This document shows, one piece after another, positions 8,609-20,285 of a stretch of 64,000 bases of DNA (its first letter is position 1; each line of letters begins with the position of its first letter). The notes beneath the pieces are model-generated. The model was not told the DNA's origin, made no database searches, and saw only the letters and a list, made by a program, of their open reading frames with translations. The stretch comes from Bradyrhizobium lablabi. Lineage in GTDB: Bacteria; Pseudomonadota; Alphaproteobacteria; Rhizobiales; Xanthobacteraceae. The position numbers and the translations under genes are program-made. The DNA is taken from the NCBI RefSeq assembly GCF_018129385.1, contig NZ_JAFCLN010000014.1:1-64000 (forward strand), written 5' to 3'.

Positions 8609-9904
8609 CTACTTCGTCCGTTCCGGCACCCGCTTGATCCTGGCGCCGAGCGCGTTCAGCCGCTCCTCGATGCGCTCGTAGCCGCGTTCGATCTGGTCGG
8701 CGTTGTTGATGGTCGACGTGCCCTCGGCGCAGACGGCGGCGAGCAGCATGGCCATGCCGGCGCGGATGTCGGGCGAGGTCATCACCGAGCCGCGCAGCCG
8801 GCTCGGACCTGCGACGATCGCGCGATGCGGGTCGCACAATACGATGCGGCCGCCCATCGCGATCAGCTTGTCGACGAAGAACATCCGGGATTCGAACATT
8901 TTCTCGAACATCAGGATCACGCCGTCGCACTGCGTGGCGGTGACGATGGCGATCGACATCAGGTCGGCCGGGAAGGCCGGCCAGGGCTGGTCTTCCAGTT
9001 TCGGCACGTGGCCGCCGAAATCGTCGTGGATCTTCATGGTCTGGTTGGAGGGCACGACGAGATCGTCGCCCTCGACGCCGCAGACGATGCCGAGACGCTC
9101 GAAGCCCATGCGGATCGAACGCAGATGTTCGACGCCGGCCTTCGCGATGCGGATCGGCGAGCGTGTCACCGCGGCAAGCCCGATCAGCGAGCCGACCTCG
9201 ATGTGGTCGGGGCCGATCGTGTGATGCGCGGAACCTAGCGTCGAACCGCCCTCGATCACCATCGTGTTGGTGCCGATGCCGTCGATCCTGGCGCCGAGCG
9301 CGACCAGGAAGTGCGCGAGATCCTGCACATGCGGTTCGGAGGCGGCGTTGCGCAAATAGGTGGTGCCGCGCGCGGCGACCGCGGCGACCAGCGCGTTTTC
9401 GGTCGCGGTCACGCTGGGCTCGTCGAGGAACACGTCGGCGCCTTTGAGGCGGGAAGCGCGGAATTCGAGCCGATGGGTCGCGGTGACCGTGGCGCCAAGC
9501 TGCTCGAAGGCGAGAAAGTGAGTATCGAGACGTCGCCGGCCGATCACATCGCCGCCGGGCGGCGGCAACGCCACCTCGCCGCAACGGGCAAGCAGCGGTC
9601 CGGCCAGCAGGATCGAGGCGCGGATCCGCGCACACAGTTCGGGATCGAGATCGGCGGCGCGAATTTCCCTGGCGTGGATGGCCAGCGTATTGCGCGCCTG
9701 CCATTCCGCTGATGCGCCGACCGAGCGCACCAGTTCCACCAGCGTCTCGGTGTCGCGGATGCGCGGCACGTTCTCCAGCGTCACCGGATGTTCGGTGAGC
9801 AGCGCCGCCGCGATGATCGGCAGCGCCGAATTCTTGTTGCCGGACGGCTCGATCGTGCCCGAGAGGCGCCTGCCGCCCTCAACGATATACTGAATGGGCG
9901 GCAC
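8609..9904 (-). CDS. murA: UDP-N-acetylglucosamine 1-carboxyvinyltransferase homologue with Asp at the Cys115 position
   Basis: 431 aa, usual length. MurA transfers enolpyruvate from PEP to UDP-GlcNAc, the first committed step of peptidoglycan synthesis. The PEP/substrate loop SGNKNSALPIIAAALL (residues ~21-36) and repeated EPT-fold motifs are present. In the mobile loop the sequence reads PPGGDVIGRRRLD, so residue 119 is Asp where E. coli has the catalytic, fosfomycin-targeted Cys115. Asp at this site is known in naturally fosfomycin-resistant MurA enzymes (Mycobacterium, Chlamydia). It is directly downstream of gyrB (17-nt gap). A second, Cys-type MurA elsewhere in the genome is possible. 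Confidence 0.9.
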   Translation of the reverse strand: MPPIQYIVEGGRRLSGTIEPSGNKNSALPIIAAALLTEHPVTLENVPRIRDTETLVELVRSVGASAEWQARNTLAIHAREIRAADLDPELCARIRASILLAGPLLARCGEVALPPPGGDVIGRRRLDTHFLAFEQLGATVTATHRLEFRASRLKGADVFLDEPSVTATENALVAAVAARGTTYLRNAASEPHVQDLAHFLVALGARIDGIGTNTMVIEGGSTLGSAHHTIGPDHIEVGSLIGLAAVTRSPIRIAKAGVEHLRSIRMGFERLGIVCGVEGDDLVVPSNQTMKIHDDFGGHVPKLEDQPWPAFPADLMSIAIVTATQCDGVILMFEKMFESRMFFVDKLIAMGGRIVLCDPHRAIVAGPSRLRGSVMTSPDIRAGMAMLLAAVCAEGTSTINNADQIERGYERIEERLNALGARIKRVPERTK

Positions 9905-9921
9905 GGGATGTTCCTCTTACC

Positions 9922-12363
<2,442 letters not shown>

Positions 12364-12686
12364 GTGAGGCCTTCGAGGATGGTCCGAATCAGCGGCGCAA
12401 AACGAGGCGCTGATTCAGCTATTTGTGCCATGAAAGAAGCATTGCGCCTAGCGCAATCTATCGATCCACAACTTCTTGAATAAATAGGGTTTTTTGTCCC
12501 TGTTTCAAGGCCGCCGGAGGCCGATTCCGCGTCGCCAAAAAAGGGCGATTCGGCAAGCGAATCCATGTTCCTCCGGGGTCGAGTTTTGGGTGCCGGAGAG
12601 CCCGTGAATGGCAGAGCGCAAAAGACCTGCTAGAGAGGCGGCGCGGCGCCTTCCGTGCCGCCTCCCGCTCGCAGGATTGGCCGCTA
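12364..12686. other. intergenic region between divergent gyrB and acyltransferase genes
   Basis: 323 bp with no supported gene. It must hold the gyrB promoter (minus) and any promoter of the acyltransferase (plus). A partial DnaA-box-like CGATCCACA is at about 12464, too weak to call. Confidence 0.4.
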
Positions 12687-14552
12687 TTGTCCTTGCCGTC
12701 AGCTCAATACCGGCCCGATGTCGACGGCCTGCGCGCCATTGCCGTGATGCTGGTGCTGAACTTTCACGCCTTCCCGCCGGCGATGCCGGGCGGATTTGTC
12801 GGCGTCGACGTGTTCTTCGTCATCTCGGGTTTCCTGATCACCGGCATCATCGCGCGCGAACTGGAACAGCAGCGCTTTGGCCTGCTGACCTTCTACGTCA
12901 GGCGTGTCAGGCGGATTTTTCCGGCGCTGGTCGTGGTGCTTTGCGCCGTGCTGCTATTGGGCTGGCTGTGGATGCTGCCGGCGGCGTTTGCGCAACTGGG
13001 CAGCGATGTCTTTGCCAGCGCCGCGTTCCTTGCCAACATCGCGCTGCTGTTGCAGTCGGGTTACTTCGACGTCGAATCCGCGAAGAAGCCGCTGCTGCAT
13101 CTGTGGTCGCTCGGCATCGAGGAGCAGTTTTACCTGTTCTGGCCGCCGATCCTGATGTTGGCCGCGCGGATGCGGCTGTCGGTTGTGACCGTCGCAGCCA
13201 GCCTTGGCGTTGCGTCCTTTGCGCTCAACGTCGCGCTGATCGGATCGAATCCGGTCGCTACCTTCTACCTGCCCTTCACCCGTGCCTTCGAGCTGTTGGC
13301 CGGTGCCGTGCTTGCCTGCCGGTGGGACAGTGTCAGCCAGAGCGTCACGGCCAGCAACTGGCGCGCCTGGCTCGGCGCGGCGATGGTCGCGGCGGCGGCG
13401 ATGCTGCTCGACAGCCACAGCGCATTCCCCGGCTGGTGGGCGCTGCTGCCCGTGGTCGGTACGGCGCTATTGTTGTCGGCGCCGTCGTCGTGGCTTTGCC
13501 GAAAGCTATTGGCGAACCCGGCCTTCGTATGGATCGGATTGATCAGCTATCCGCTCTATCTGTGGCATTGGCCGCTTCTCGTATTCCTTGCCCAAATCAA
13601 ATTCGCACCGCTGACCCTGATCGAGCGCGAATTGATCCTGCTGCTGACCGTGCCGCTGGCATGGGCCACTTACTACTTTGTCGAAAGGCCGATCCGCTTC
13701 GGCAAGCCGAGCACGCGCAAGATCGCTGGCCTCTGCGCAGCGATGGTGCTGGTTGGCGTGGCCGGCGGCGCCGTGGTCTGGGGCCGCGGCTTCGATTTCC
13801 GGCTGCCGGCGGAAATCCGCAGCCTCGCCGGCGTTCCTGCGCAACTGCCGGCCTGGCGATATCACCAGTGCCTGCTCGACCTCAGCCGCGAGACGTCGTT
13901 TGCCGAAAATTGCGCCGAGCGAAGCCGGCGGCCTCTTGTGCTCGTGTGGGGCGATTCGACGGCGGCCGCGCTGTTGCCGGGCCTGCGCAAGGCGCAGGAA
14001 ACGAGAAGCTTTGGCATCGCGCAATTCACTGCAAGCTCCTGCATTCCCGCTGTCGGCGCCGACATCGCGGGCAATCCGAACTGCCGGACCGTCAACGACA
14101 AGGTGCTTGCGATCGCCCGCGACCTGAAGCCGGAAATCGTGCTGCTGCACGGCACCTGGCAGGAGCACATGGACGAGGTCGGCAAAACCGTCGCCCTGTT
14201 GAAGCAGACCGGCGCCCGCGTGGTCGTGCTGGGCGGCGTGCCATTCTGGCGGCGCGGACTGCCCAATGAAGTCTTGCGCTACTACATGCTGCGCCACACG
14301 CTGGTGCCCATGCACTTCAAGGGCGACATCGCGCCCGATGGATTTGAAGCCGTGTTGCGCGAAAAACTGGTTCCGTTGGGGGCTGAATTCATTTCGGCGC
14401 GCGAGGTGCTGTGCGACGCGGAAGGCTGCCTGACGCGAACGGGCGAGGGCGCCGCCAGTATCTCGACCAGCGATCAGATCCATCTCACGGAAGGCGGATC
14501 AACCTTTCTGGTCGAGGCGATCATCGAGCGGCTGCTTGGCAACAAGCCGTAA
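12687..14552 (+). CDS. acyltransferase family protein with SGNH C-terminal domain (OafA/YrhL-like)
   Basis: 621 aa. The N-terminal ~370 residues are an acyltransferase-3 membrane domain (YRPDVDGLRAIAVMLV, GFVGVDVFFVISGFLIT, HLWSLGIEEQFYLFWP) with about ten membrane helices. The C-terminal ~230 residues form an SGNH hydrolase-like domain with a GDST block I near residue 431 and a late DQIHL block V. Such fusions O-acetylate cell-surface polysaccharides. The start codon is TTG. The gene sits on the opposite strand between gyrB and recF, interrupting an otherwise collinear replication block. The surface substrate is unknown. Confidence 0.88.
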   Translation: MSLPSAQYRPDVDGLRAIAVMLVLNFHAFPPAMPGGFVGVDVFFVISGFLITGIIARELEQQRFGLLTFYVRRVRRIFPALVVVLCAVLLLGWLWMLPAAFAQLGSDVFASAAFLANIALLLQSGYFDVESAKKPLLHLWSLGIEEQFYLFWPPILMLAARMRLSVVTVAASLGVASFALNVALIGSNPVATFYLPFTRAFELLAGAVLACRWDSVSQSVTASNWRAWLGAAMVAAAAMLLDSHSAFPGWWALLPVVGTALLLSAPSSWLCRKLLANPAFVWIGLISYPLYLWHWPLLVFLAQIKFAPLTLIERELILLLTVPLAWATYYFVERPIRFGKPSTRKIAGLCAAMVLVGVAGGAVVWGRGFDFRLPAEIRSLAGVPAQLPAWRYHQCLLDLSRETSFAENCAERSRRPLVLVWGDSTAAALLPGLRKAQETRSFGIAQFTASSCIPAVGADIAGNPNCRTVNDKVLAIARDLKPEIVLLHGTWQEHMDEVGKTVALLKQTGARVVVLGGVPFWRRGLPNEVLRYYMLRHTLVPMHFKGDIAPDGFEAVLREKLVPLGAEFISAREVLCDAEGCLTRTGEGAASISTSDQIHLTEGGSTFLVEAIIERLLGNKP

Positions 14553-14558
14553 GCTGCT

Positions 14559-15698
14559 TCAGCCGCGCCGGCTGATCTTTCCCGACTCGACGTCGAAGAT
14601 TTCGCCCGACGTGCCGATGTCGGCGAAGGCGGCAGGATCGGCGCCGGTCATCCAGACCTGCGCCCCAAGTTTTTGCAGTTCATCGAACAGCGCTCTTCTG
14701 CGGTTCGGATCAAGGTGGGCCACGACCTCGTCGAGCAACAGCAGCGGAACGATGCCGGTCATCTCGGCGACGAGGCTCGCATGGGCCAGCACGAGGCCGA
14801 TCAGCAGCGCTTTTTGCTCGCCGGTCGAGGCGTCGCGCGCCGGCATGTTTTTCGGCGCGTAGGTCACCTTGAGATCGGTGGTATGCGGGCCATCCAGCGT
14901 GCGGCCCGCGGCGGCATCGCGCGCGCGGTTGCCGCGCAGGATATCGCGATAGCGGTCCTCGACCGCGGTCGCGGGCTCGGAAACAAGTGCGTTCTCCATC
15001 CAGCCGTCGAGCGCGATCTCGGCGGACGGGAATGCGGAGGCTTCGCCGCGCGTGCGCAGCATCGCGGCGAGCCTCGTCAGGGTCTGGCTGCGCGTTGCCG
15101 CTACCGCAACCGCAAGCTCCGCGGTCTCGCGCTCGATCGCATCGCACCAGTGGTCGTCGTAATTGCGCACTTCGAGCAGCCGGTTGCGCGAGCGCAAGGA
15201 GCGCTCCAGTGCGGAGACGCGGCCGGTATGATCGCTGTCGATCGCCAGCACCAGCCGGTCGAAGAACCGCCGCCGGTCGGATGCCGCGCCAAGGAACAGT
15301 CCGTCCATCGCCGGCGTCAGCCACACCATGCGCAAGTGATCGCCGAATGCGGTGGCCGAACCGACCGGCTCGCGGTCGATGCGGCAGCGGCGGCTGGTGC
15401 CGTTGGCCTCGCCCGCGGGCGCATCGATGCCTGTGCCGAGCGTCGCGAGCCCGAGCGCGCCCTCGACTTCGGCCGACACCGCCCAGGACCCGTTGCCCTG
15501 ATTGTCGGCGACATCCTCCAGCGTCGCCCGCCGCAGCCCGCGCCCGGGCGAGAGAAACGAGATCGCCTCCAGGCAGTTGGTCTTGCCCGCACCATTCGGC
15601 CCGACCAGCGCCACCAGGTCGCCGTGCGCGTTCACGGTCCCCGCGCGATAATTGCGGAAATGCGTCAGCGACAGGCGGTGAATGCGGGAGGGGGTCAT
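14559..15698 (-). CDS. recF: DNA replication and repair protein RecF
   Basis: 379 aa. ABC-type SMC-like ATPase that helps load RecA at gapped DNA. Walker A is GPNGAGKTNCLEAIS (~residue 34), the ABC signature is STGEQKALLIGLVLAHA and Walker B is PLLLLDEVVAHLD near the C-terminus. Usual length. In most relatives recF directly follows dnaN; here a DUF559 gene and its inverted repeats lie between them. Confidence 0.96.
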   Translation of the reverse strand: MTPSRIHRLSLTHFRNYRAGTVNAHGDLVALVGPNGAGKTNCLEAISFLSPGRGLRRATLEDVADNQGNGSWAVSAEVEGALGLATLGTGIDAPAGEANGTSRRCRIDREPVGSATAFGDHLRMVWLTPAMDGLFLGAASDRRRFFDRLVLAIDSDHTGRVSALERSLRSRNRLLEVRNYDDHWCDAIERETAELAVAVAATRSQTLTRLAAMLRTRGEASAFPSAEIALDGWMENALVSEPATAVEDRYRDILRGNRARDAAAGRTLDGPHTTDLKVTYAPKNMPARDASTGEQKALLIGLVLAHASLVAEMTGIVPLLLLDEVVAHLDPNRRRALFDELQKLGAQVWMTGADPAAFADIGTSGEIFDVESGKISRRG

Positions 15699-15726
15699 GC
15701 TAACTCGTCATTGCCGGGCTTTCTTC

Positions 15727-15785
15727 CCCTCTCCCCTTGTGGGAGAGGGTGGCGCCTCGCGAAGCGAGGCGACGGGTGAGGGGTT
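15727..15785. repeat. left copy of a 59-bp inverted repeat flanking the DUF559 gene
   Basis: Reads CCTCTCCCCTTGTGGGAG at its outer end and GGGTGAGGGGTTC at its inner end. Its reverse complement is at 16151-16209 with a single substitution over 59 positions. Internal hairpins (GCCTCGC-GAAGCGAGGC) are present. Confidence 0.85.
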
Positions 15786-15786
15786 C

Positions 15787-16161
15787 TCACCGCTCGGCGA
15801 GCTTTGAGAGAATATCCTCCAGAACAGACGTGGGTTGCAGGACATCATTGTTCCAGTAACGCGCTATCTCGAAACCCTCGGCAATCAACGCGGTTTCCCT
15901 GACCATGTCTCGCCGGGAGTCGGCGTGCTGGCTGCCGTCGATCTCGACGACGAATCGCTTGGAGAAGCAGACGAAGTCGAGACTGTAATTCTGGAACGGG
16001 ACTTGGCGACGAAACTTGAATGCCGCAAGGCGCCGGTCGCGGAGGAGACGCCACATTGCGGCTTCAGCATCCATTGGCTCGTGCCGCATCTTTTTTTGCG
16101 AACTTGCGGATGCGTTTTGCGACAGGCCGATGGTTTGGCGTTTGCGGCGCGAACCCCTCAC
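15787..16161 (-). CDS. DUF559 domain-containing protein (Vsr-like endonuclease fold)
   Basis: 124 aa, with a likely GTG start inside the right inverted repeat; a later Met (MRHEPMDAEAAMW) is an alternative. DUF559 proteins have a PD-(D/E)XK/Vsr-like fold. Visible are DAEAAMWRLLRDRRLAAFKF, then the core YSLDFVCFSKRFVVEIDGSQH with the putative metal ligands D and E, and a C-terminal NNDVL. The activity is not established for the family. The gene is boxed by 59-bp inverted repeats between recF and dnaN, which suggests that gene and repeats moved together. Confidence 0.82.
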   Translation of the reverse strand: MRGSRRKRQTIGLSQNASASSQKKMRHEPMDAEAAMWRLLRDRRLAAFKFRRQVPFQNYSLDFVCFSKRFVVEIDGSQHADSRRDMVRETALIAEGFEIARYWNNDVLQPTSVLEDILSKLAER

Positions 16162-16209
16162 CCGTCACCTCGCTTCGCGAGGCGCCACCCTCTCCCACAA
16201 GGGGAGAGG
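16151..16209. repeat. right copy of the 59-bp inverted repeat flanking the DUF559 gene
   Basis: Inverted counterpart of 15727-15785, starting GAACCCCTCACCCGTCACC and ending GGGGAGAGG. One substitution (T for C in the GCGAGG arm) distinguishes the copies. The DUF559 coding sequence starts within it. Confidence 0.85.
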
Positions 16210-16236
16210 GAAGGTCTGCGCGTGTGTCGCGGTTTA

Positions 16237-17355
16237 TCACACCCGCATCGGCATCAGCACGTAGAGTGCGCCCTTGCTGTCCTTGTCCTGCACCAGTGTC
16301 GGCGAGCCGGGATCGGCGAGCCGGAGCACGGCCACCTCGCCCTCGATCTGGGCGGCGATGTCGAGCAGATAGCGTGAGTTGAAGCCGATATCGAGCGCGT
16401 CGGAAGCGTATTCGACCTCGAGCTCTTCGGTGGCGCTGCCGGAATCCGGGTTGTTCACCGACAGCACAAGCTTGCCGCTCGACAGCGCCAGTTTTACCGC
16501 GCGGCCGCGCTCGCTGGAGATGGTGGAGACGCGGTCAACCGCGGCCTCGAAATCCTTCTTGTCGACGACCAGTTCCTTGTCGTTGTTCTGCGGAATGACC
16601 CGGCCATAGTCAGGAAAGGTGCCGTCGATCAGCTTTGAGGTCAAAACCACATTGCCGATGGTGAAGCGGATTTTTCCCTGCGACAGCTCGACCTGAACTT
16701 CCGCTTCATTGTCCTCGATCAGGCGCTGCACTTCGCCGACGGTCTTGCGCGGGACGATCACGCCGGGCATGCCGGTGGCGCCCTTCGGCAGGGCGAGGTC
16801 GATCTGGGCGAGGCGGTGGCCGTCGGTGGCAACACCGCGCAAGGTCGTCGTCTTGGCGCTGCCGGCCGAGTGCAGATAGATGCCGTTGAGATAATAGCGC
16901 GTCTCTTCGGTCGAGATCGCGAACTGCGTGCGGTCGATCAGCCGCTTGATGTCGGAGGCAGGCAGCGAAAACGAATGCGTCATGTCGCCGGCGGCAAGAT
17001 CCGGAAAATCGCTTTCCGGCAAGGTCTGTAGCGTGAAGCGGGAGCGGCCGGCGCGGATCGCCATCACCGAGCGGTCGCCGTCGGCTTCCAGCACGATCTG
17101 CGAACCATCGGGCAATTTGCGGACGATATCGTAGAACATGTGCGCCGGCACGGTGGTCGAGCCGCCGGTTCCGGTCTCCGCGGCCAGCGTTTCCGTGACC
17201 TCAAGGTCGAGGTCCGTCGCCTTCAGGGACAGCTTTGCGCTCTCGGCGCGGATCAGCACGTTGCCGAGGATCGGGATAGTGTTGCGGCGTTCGACCACGC
17301 GGTGGACGTGGCCGAGCGATTTCAGGAGTTGCGCGCGCTCGACGGTAACCTTCAT
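16237..17355 (-). CDS. dnaN: DNA polymerase III beta sliding clamp
   Basis: 372 aa, the usual length for alphaproteobacteria. Forms the dimeric ring that tethers Pol III and other partners to DNA. It starts MKVTVERAQLLKSLGHVHRVVERRNTIPILGN and ends with the clamp motif ALYVLMPMRV, typical of the peptide-binding C-terminus. It lies 227 nt downstream of dnaA on the same strand; recF would normally follow directly. Confidence 0.97.
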   Translation of the reverse strand: MKVTVERAQLLKSLGHVHRVVERRNTIPILGNVLIRAESAKLSLKATDLDLEVTETLAAETGTGGSTTVPAHMFYDIVRKLPDGSQIVLEADGDRSVMAIRAGRSRFTLQTLPESDFPDLAAGDMTHSFSLPASDIKRLIDRTQFAISTEETRYYLNGIYLHSAGSAKTTTLRGVATDGHRLAQIDLALPKGATGMPGVIVPRKTVGEVQRLIEDNEAEVQVELSQGKIRFTIGNVVLTSKLIDGTFPDYGRVIPQNNDKELVVDKKDFEAAVDRVSTISSERGRAVKLALSSGKLVLSVNNPDSGSATEELEVEYASDALDIGFNSRYLLDIAAQIEGEVAVLRLADPGSPTLVQDKDSKGALYVLMPMRV

Positions 17356-17582
17356 AGCAATATCCGCCCGATCCCCAGAGATGGAAAAGCCGGGGCGGCC
17401 GGAAGGCGCGCCGCGGCGTTTGAGACCCGAAAAGCCCGGTCAGTTACGGATTTGACCAAACCAGCGGGGGGACCGCAAGGTGGCGCGGATGGGGGCCAAG
17501 CGCAAGGGAGGGGAAACCCGTTCCCCACGTTTTACGGGAGATTTTGCCGGCCCTCCCGCGCAAGGAAAGGGCCGGAACAAGG

Positions 17583-19013
17583 TCATTCCTGCAACTGGCG
17601 CTTCAGCGATTCCACCTCTTCGGACAGCGCGGTGTCCTTGGCAACCAGTGCCTCGATCTTGCGCACGGCATGCAGCACCGTGGTGTGATCGCGGCCGCCA
17701 AAGCGCCGGCCGATCTCGGGCAGCGAGCGCAAGGTGAGCGTCTTGGCCAGATACATTGCGACCTGGCGCGGACGCACCACATTGGCCGTGCGGCGTGAGG
17801 ACAGCAGGTCGGAGCGGCTGACATTGTATTGCCGTGCCACCACGCGCTGGATGTCCTCGATCTTGATCCGCTTCGGCTCCTGCGGACGGATCAGGTCACG
17901 CACTTCGCGCTCGGCCATTTCCAGCGTCACCGGCTGGTTGTTGAGCTTGGAATGCGCCAGCAGGCGATTGATCGCGCCTTCGAGGTCGCGGCCATTATGG
18001 GTGATGGCGCGCGCCAGATAATCCAGCACCTGGTCGGGCACGTCGAAGCTCGCGTGATGGGCGCGCGCCGCCGCGACGCGCGACTTCAAGATGCCGAGCC
18101 GCAGCTCCTCGCCGAGCGAACCCATCTCGACCACGAGGCCGCCCGCAAGGCGCGAGCGCACGCGGTCATCCAGGCTTTCCAGATCCGACGGCGGGCGGTC
18201 GGCCGCGATCACGACCTGACGGCCGGCATCGATCAGCGCGTTCAGCGTGTGGCAGAACTCGGCCTGCGTCGACTTGCCTTGCAGGAACTGCAAATCGTCG
18301 ATCACGAGCACGTCGATGCCGCGCAGCGCTTCCTTGAAGGCGAGCGCCGTCTGCGTCTTCAGCGCGGCGACAAAGCCGTACATGAATTTTTCGGCCGTGA
18401 GATACAGCACCTTGCGCTCGCTGCCCGAGTTGCCGGCCCAGGTCACCGCCTGCAACAGATGCGTCTTGCCGAGGCCGACGCCGGCATGGATGTAGAGCGG
18501 ATTGAACATCACGGGATCGCCGCGCCGTCCCTCGGCGACCTGGCGAGCCGCGGCATGGGCCAGCGTGTTGGAACGTCCGACGACAAAGCTGCCGAAGGTC
18601 AGGCGCGGGTCGAGCGGCGAGCCGCCGAGTGCGTCATGGCTGGCCGAGACCGGCGCGATCGCATTGGCGCGCAGTTCCGACGCCGGACGGCTGTCAGTCC
18701 GCTCGACACGGCGCGCTTCCAGCGGCGCCGCCGCCTCTTTCGCCGGCGTGGCGCAGCGCATTGCGGTGCGCACGGTGAGGTCGATACGATGGACTTCCGG
18801 CATCTCGGCCTGCCAGGCCGAGAGCACGCGCTCCACATAATGCGCCTGGATCCAGCTCTTGAGGAAACGGGTGGGAACCGAGAGACGTACGCTCTCGTCC
18901 TGCACGCCTTCCAGATCCATGCGCGCAAACCAGCTGGTGTAGACGTCTTCCCCCACGCTCGAACGAAGCCTGCCCTTTACCCGCGACCAACGATCCTGTT
19001 CCGTGTTTGTCAT
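17583..19013 (-). CDS. dnaA: chromosomal replication initiator DnaA
   Basis: 476 aa. AAA+ initiator that binds DnaA boxes and opens oriC. Domain I (WSRVKGRLRSSVGEDVYTSWF) is followed by a variable linker to residue ~130, then the AAA+ core with Walker A GVGLGKTHLLQAV and Walker B VLVIDDLQFL. Domain IV ends with the box-recognition signature FGGRDHTTVLHAVRKIE. A perfect DnaA box lies ~0.9 kb upstream, which could serve autoregulation. dnaN follows. Confidence 0.97.
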   Translation of the reverse strand: MTNTEQDRWSRVKGRLRSSVGEDVYTSWFARMDLEGVQDESVRLSVPTRFLKSWIQAHYVERVLSAWQAEMPEVHRIDLTVRTAMRCATPAKEAAAPLEARRVERTDSRPASELRANAIAPVSASHDALGGSPLDPRLTFGSFVVGRSNTLAHAAARQVAEGRRGDPVMFNPLYIHAGVGLGKTHLLQAVTWAGNSGSERKVLYLTAEKFMYGFVAALKTQTALAFKEALRGIDVLVIDDLQFLQGKSTQAEFCHTLNALIDAGRQVVIAADRPPSDLESLDDRVRSRLAGGLVVEMGSLGEELRLGILKSRVAAARAHHASFDVPDQVLDYLARAITHNGRDLEGAINRLLAHSKLNNQPVTLEMAEREVRDLIRPQEPKRIKIEDIQRVVARQYNVSRSDLLSSRRTANVVRPRQVAMYLAKTLTLRSLPEIGRRFGGRDHTTVLHAVRKIEALVAKDTALSEEVESLKRQLQE

Positions 19014-20183
19014 TGCTCGATAACTTTTCTCAAAGAGTAATGTTGCCAGCGAAATTGCCGTGCAGGTTTCCTGCCAAGCGCGACCTCCAACGAAGCTTCC
19101 TGTTCCGGGACGTGAGTCATCGTTCGGCGAAAACGCCGCGTCAGGTCACAAGCTCGGAAAAGAAGAAGCCTCGCGAGGTCAGCGCGTACTCGAAGGCGTG
19201 TCCGGAGACGGCGTGAAGAATTCAGTGGCGCTGGAGTCGTAGTTGTCCAATACGGCGTCGTTCGAAATTTGCATTTGGTTCAATGCAGTGCTGATTCCGT
19301 AAAGCATTACTACCTCCCCCTCCCGCCGCGACTGGTCGCGGCGGTTCTTCGTGTCGCTGCTGGTTCGAACCTCGATCCGCGCTTCCGAACACCTGAATGC
19401 TCGGGCCGCTACGCCGCGGACCTCGGTCAGTTCTCGTCAACCCGCTTGCAGGCTACGCGTTCCCCGCTGCTGATGTTGACCGGTGCCGGTTTTCCCCTTG
19501 TCCGGAGCGCGCGAAACCTTGCGCGTTACGTCTGAGAAATTTAGACACAGAACAACCGTTCTCATATTGCTATGAGTTACGAACTCAGCACCGCTTTTGA
19601 AAGCGTCGCTACGCGCACACCGCCGCCGATCTGCGCGTCCACCCTTGGTTCTCTAACCGCGCTGGTCTGGAGAGCTTGGGGCGCCGCGAGCCATGTAGTG
19701 ATACAACATTGGTCATCGCTGACAATCCGTTGAATCGAACAGCGCGGCGACTCTTCGGTTAGTGTTGCGGCGTTGCAATGCGAAGCGCGAACTCAAGTTT
19801 TTGAATCACCGTACAGATTCGCGCACATGACAAACCTGAGCGCAGTCGCAAAAAATTTTCACAAAATCATCAAGGTTGCGGCAGCAAGAGGTGCTTTTCG
19901 AAATGCTTGCTGGCGCTATGTGGATAAGTGATTAGCGAGTCGAAGTTTTTCGCGATTGTTTTTGAGGGTAACCCTTGTCCCGCAAAACTACCGCCTGGCT
20001 CCAACTTATGCCTGCCGTACAATGGCTTTTCGCATCTGCTCAGAACGTCGGCGCAAAGCGAAAGCGCGTCGGAAAAATTCCGCTCGTGACGTTCCGGAAA
20101 AATACGGACGCAGGAAATATGACACGGCTTGCCTCGCCCAGCAATCGGACAAAGAGACACGCCGTGTCACAAAGCGACGTGTC
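19014..20183. other. long dnaA-rpsT intergenic region
   Basis: About 1.2 kb without a supported gene. Open frames here (for example minus 19870-20160) lack domains, ribosome binding sites and coding bias. It holds one perfect DnaA box and presumably the dnaA promoter and leader. Too few DnaA boxes are visible to call an origin. Confidence 0.5.
19919..19927 (-). promoter_or_regulatory. DnaA box (TTATCCACA)
   Basis: Perfect match to the DnaA box consensus on the minus strand, ~0.9 kb upstream of the dnaA start. A role in dnaA autoregulation is possible. No second perfect box was found in the intergenic region. Confidence 0.6.
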
Positions 20184-20186
20184 ACA

Positions 20187-20218
20187 AAAGAAAAAGGCCC
20201 GGACGATGCCGGGCCTTT
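20187..20218 (-). terminator. rho-independent terminator of rpsT
   Basis: Inverted repeat AAAGGCCCGG / CCGGGCCTTT (20193-20202 and 20209-20218) with a 6-nt loop. On the minus strand it is followed by a T-rich tail (TTTTTCTTTT), 68 nt past the rpsT stop. Confidence 0.85.
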
Positions 20219-20285
20219 GACGAATAACTTTTTCTGTCAGCCGACTTTCTCAGTCAGCTCACGCTTCAGTCAGCTCACTTGCATC

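Noticed and set aside
7137..9704. 855-codon open frame on the minus strand
   Set aside because: Out-of-frame shadow of murA and the MATE gene.
12608..14269. 553-codon open frame on the plus strand
   Set aside because: Overlaps the acyltransferase in another frame and has no protein-like motifs.
19870..20160. 96-codon minus-strand frame between rpsT and dnaA
   Set aside because: No ribosome site or domain, and it would run across the DnaA box.
19014..20285. Chromosomal oriC next to dnaA
   Set aside because: Only one perfect DnaA box and no box cluster; in many alphaproteobacteria oriC lies away from dnaA.
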